Shown: positions 4,777 to 5,356 of the stretch, piece after piece
How positions within the stretch are numbered: position 1 is the stretch's first letter
How the letters are laid out: each line of letters opens with the position of its first letter
Assembly: GCA_000715855.1 (NCBI GenBank)
Contig: KL571204.1
Location: forward strand, 137,635-142,990
Direction of reading: 5' to 3'
Source: Actinoplanes liguriensis
GTDB lineage: Bacteria; Actinomycetota; Actinomycetes; Mycobacteriales; Micromonosporaceae
DNA length: 5,356 nucleotides
The notes under the pieces: generated by a model
Database searches by the model: none
Seen by the model: the letters and a program-made list of their open reading frames with translations, nothing else
Told to the model about the DNA's origin: nothing
Position numbers and translations under genes: made by a program

Positions 4777-5219
4777 TGCTGGACGGCGTTCTTCAACTCG
4801 GCGATCAGGCGCGGGCTCAGGGCGCCGCCGGCCCGGGTGGCGAAGAGAGTCATCTCGTACGCCAGGGTGCCCAGGTTCGCGGACCGGTCGGCGATGACGC
4901 CGAGCACCGAGCCGGCGCTGATCGCGGTCACCAGCAGGTAGCCGTCGGCCATGTCGATGATGACCCGGTTCAGGGCGCCCAGCCGGTACCAGCTGGCGGC
5001 ACCGCCGGCGAGGCTGGTCAGACCGGAGACCACGGCCGCCAGACGCTCGGCGTTGGGCCGGTCCTTGATCGCGGACATGGCCATCAGCAGACCGTCCGAG
5101 GAGACGGCGATGGCTTCGATCACGCCGGCTGTTCCGGAGGTGAACGAGTCCAGCAGCCAGTTGAAGGTTTTGGCTTCAGCGCTGAGCTGACTTTGCGCGG
5201 TGGGGTAGGGGGAAGTCAT
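4773..5219 (-). CDS. Roadblock/LC7-domain protein of the conservon (CvnB-like)
   Basis: At 148 residues this is the usual size for the family. The single roadblock/LC7 domain spans about 16-110: helix AKTFNWLLDSFTSGTAGVIEA, strand IAVSSDGLLMAMS (38-50), helix AERLAAVVSGLTSLAGGAA, then strands NRVIIDMADGYLLVTAISAGSVLGVIAD (84-111). A C-terminal helix carries LAYEMTLFATRAG. Roadblock proteins are dimeric regulators of Ras-like GTPases, as with MglB for MglA, so this is the likely partner or activator of the GTPase encoded two genes downstream. The start ATG has a good GAGGGA Shine-Dalgarno eight bases upstream and overlaps the stop of the preceding gene (ATGA). The downstream stop overlaps the DUF742 start in the same way. 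Confidence 0.94.
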   Translation of the reverse strand: MTSPYPTAQSQLSAEAKTFNWLLDSFTSGTAGVIEAIAVSSDGLLMAMSAIKDRPNAERLAAVVSGLTSLAGGAASWYRLGALNRVIIDMADGYLLVTAISAGSVLGVIADRSANLGTLAYEMTLFATRAGGALSPRLIAELKNAVQQ

Positions 5220-5356
5220 CGCGGTTGTCCCTCGTGTTGTGGCTGAGTTTCATTCAGAGCGAGTGCGACGCCGTACTCGAACTGATCCATCAGTGCGCGT
5301 GCCTGCTCCGGGTCCATCAGGGTCGGGGCGGGCGGAAGGATCGGTTGATGCGGCTC
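5216..5356 (-). CDS. C-terminal end of the upstream conservon gene, probably the CvnA-like sensor-kinase-type protein (partial)
   Basis: An open frame enters from the window edge and ends at TGA (5218-5216), giving 46 residues: a Pro-rich stretch (EPHQPILPPAPTL) and then a short helix MDPEQARALMDQFEYGVALALNE. No catalytic or membrane domain is inside the window. The assignment rests on position directly before the roadblock gene, on the ATGA overlap with it, and on my recollection that kinase-like conservon proteins end in a low-complexity tail with a short helix of the form DPEQxRxxMxxFQxG. The complete protein would be expected to carry an extracytoplasmic sensing domain, membrane helices and a histidine-kinase-type ATPase domain. 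Dinucleotide and codon use match the neighbours. Confidence 0.68.
   Translation of the reverse strand, partial: EPHQPILPPAPTLMDPEQARALMDQFEYGVALALNETQPQHEGQPR

Noticed and set aside
1..5356. tRNA, rRNA, insertion sequence or prophage elements
   Set aside because: No cloverleaf, rRNA core, transposase or terminal inverted repeats were seen, and composition is even across the genes, giving no sign of recent transfer.

Overview
This is a GC-rich chromosomal segment of a filamentous actinomycete. Every gene lies on the minus strand, so transcription runs from high to low coordinates. The four-gene 'conservon' order, the GTG starts, the overlapping start/stop codons and the codon bias point to Actinomycetales. 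Micromonosporaceae (Actinoplanes-like) is my best guess, but the sequence alone cannot fix the genus.

Block A (5356 down to 2992) is a conservon-type signalling operon. In transcription order it holds: the last 46 residues of an upstream protein, by position the CvnA-type sensor-kinase-like protein; a roadblock/LC7 protein (CvnB type); a DUF742 winged-helix protein (CvnC type); a Ras/MglA-like small GTPase (CvnD type); and an unrecognised proline-rich protein as a fifth member. The first four genes overlap by 3, 4 and 23 bases, so they are very probably translationally coupled. A strong hairpin at 2947-2976 closes the operon.

Block B (2991-2770) is a 222-base intergenic region. It holds the terminator of block A, a cluster of dyad and direct repeats that looks like an operator (2858-2908), a reasonable sigma70-type promoter facing block C (-35 at 2840-2845, -10 at 2817-2822, 17-base spacer) and a small 5'UTR hairpin.

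Block C (2769 down to 1) looks like a surface-polysaccharide operon. It holds a membrane-embedded processive family-2 glycosyltransferase, then a non-hydrolysing UDP-GlcNAc 2-epimerase (WecB/MnaA), then the first 20 residues of a protein with a twin-arginine export signal whose start overlaps the wecB stop by one base. A plausible reading is that WecB makes UDP-ManNAc, the glycosyltransferase polymerises an amino sugar while extruding it, and the Tat-exported protein acts on the product outside the cell. The sugar specificity and the role of the third protein are inference.

The least ordinary piece of DNA is the 191-base gap between the glycosyltransferase and wecB. It holds about four degenerate copies of a 43-base tandem repeat. 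Each copy can fold into a GC-rich hairpin in the minus-strand transcript, and two copies also carry a TTTTCCGNCGGAAAA-like dyad. The substitutions between copies keep the hairpin paired in the mRNA sense, which suggests an attenuator, tandem terminator or RNA-processing element that sets wecB expression relative to the synthase.
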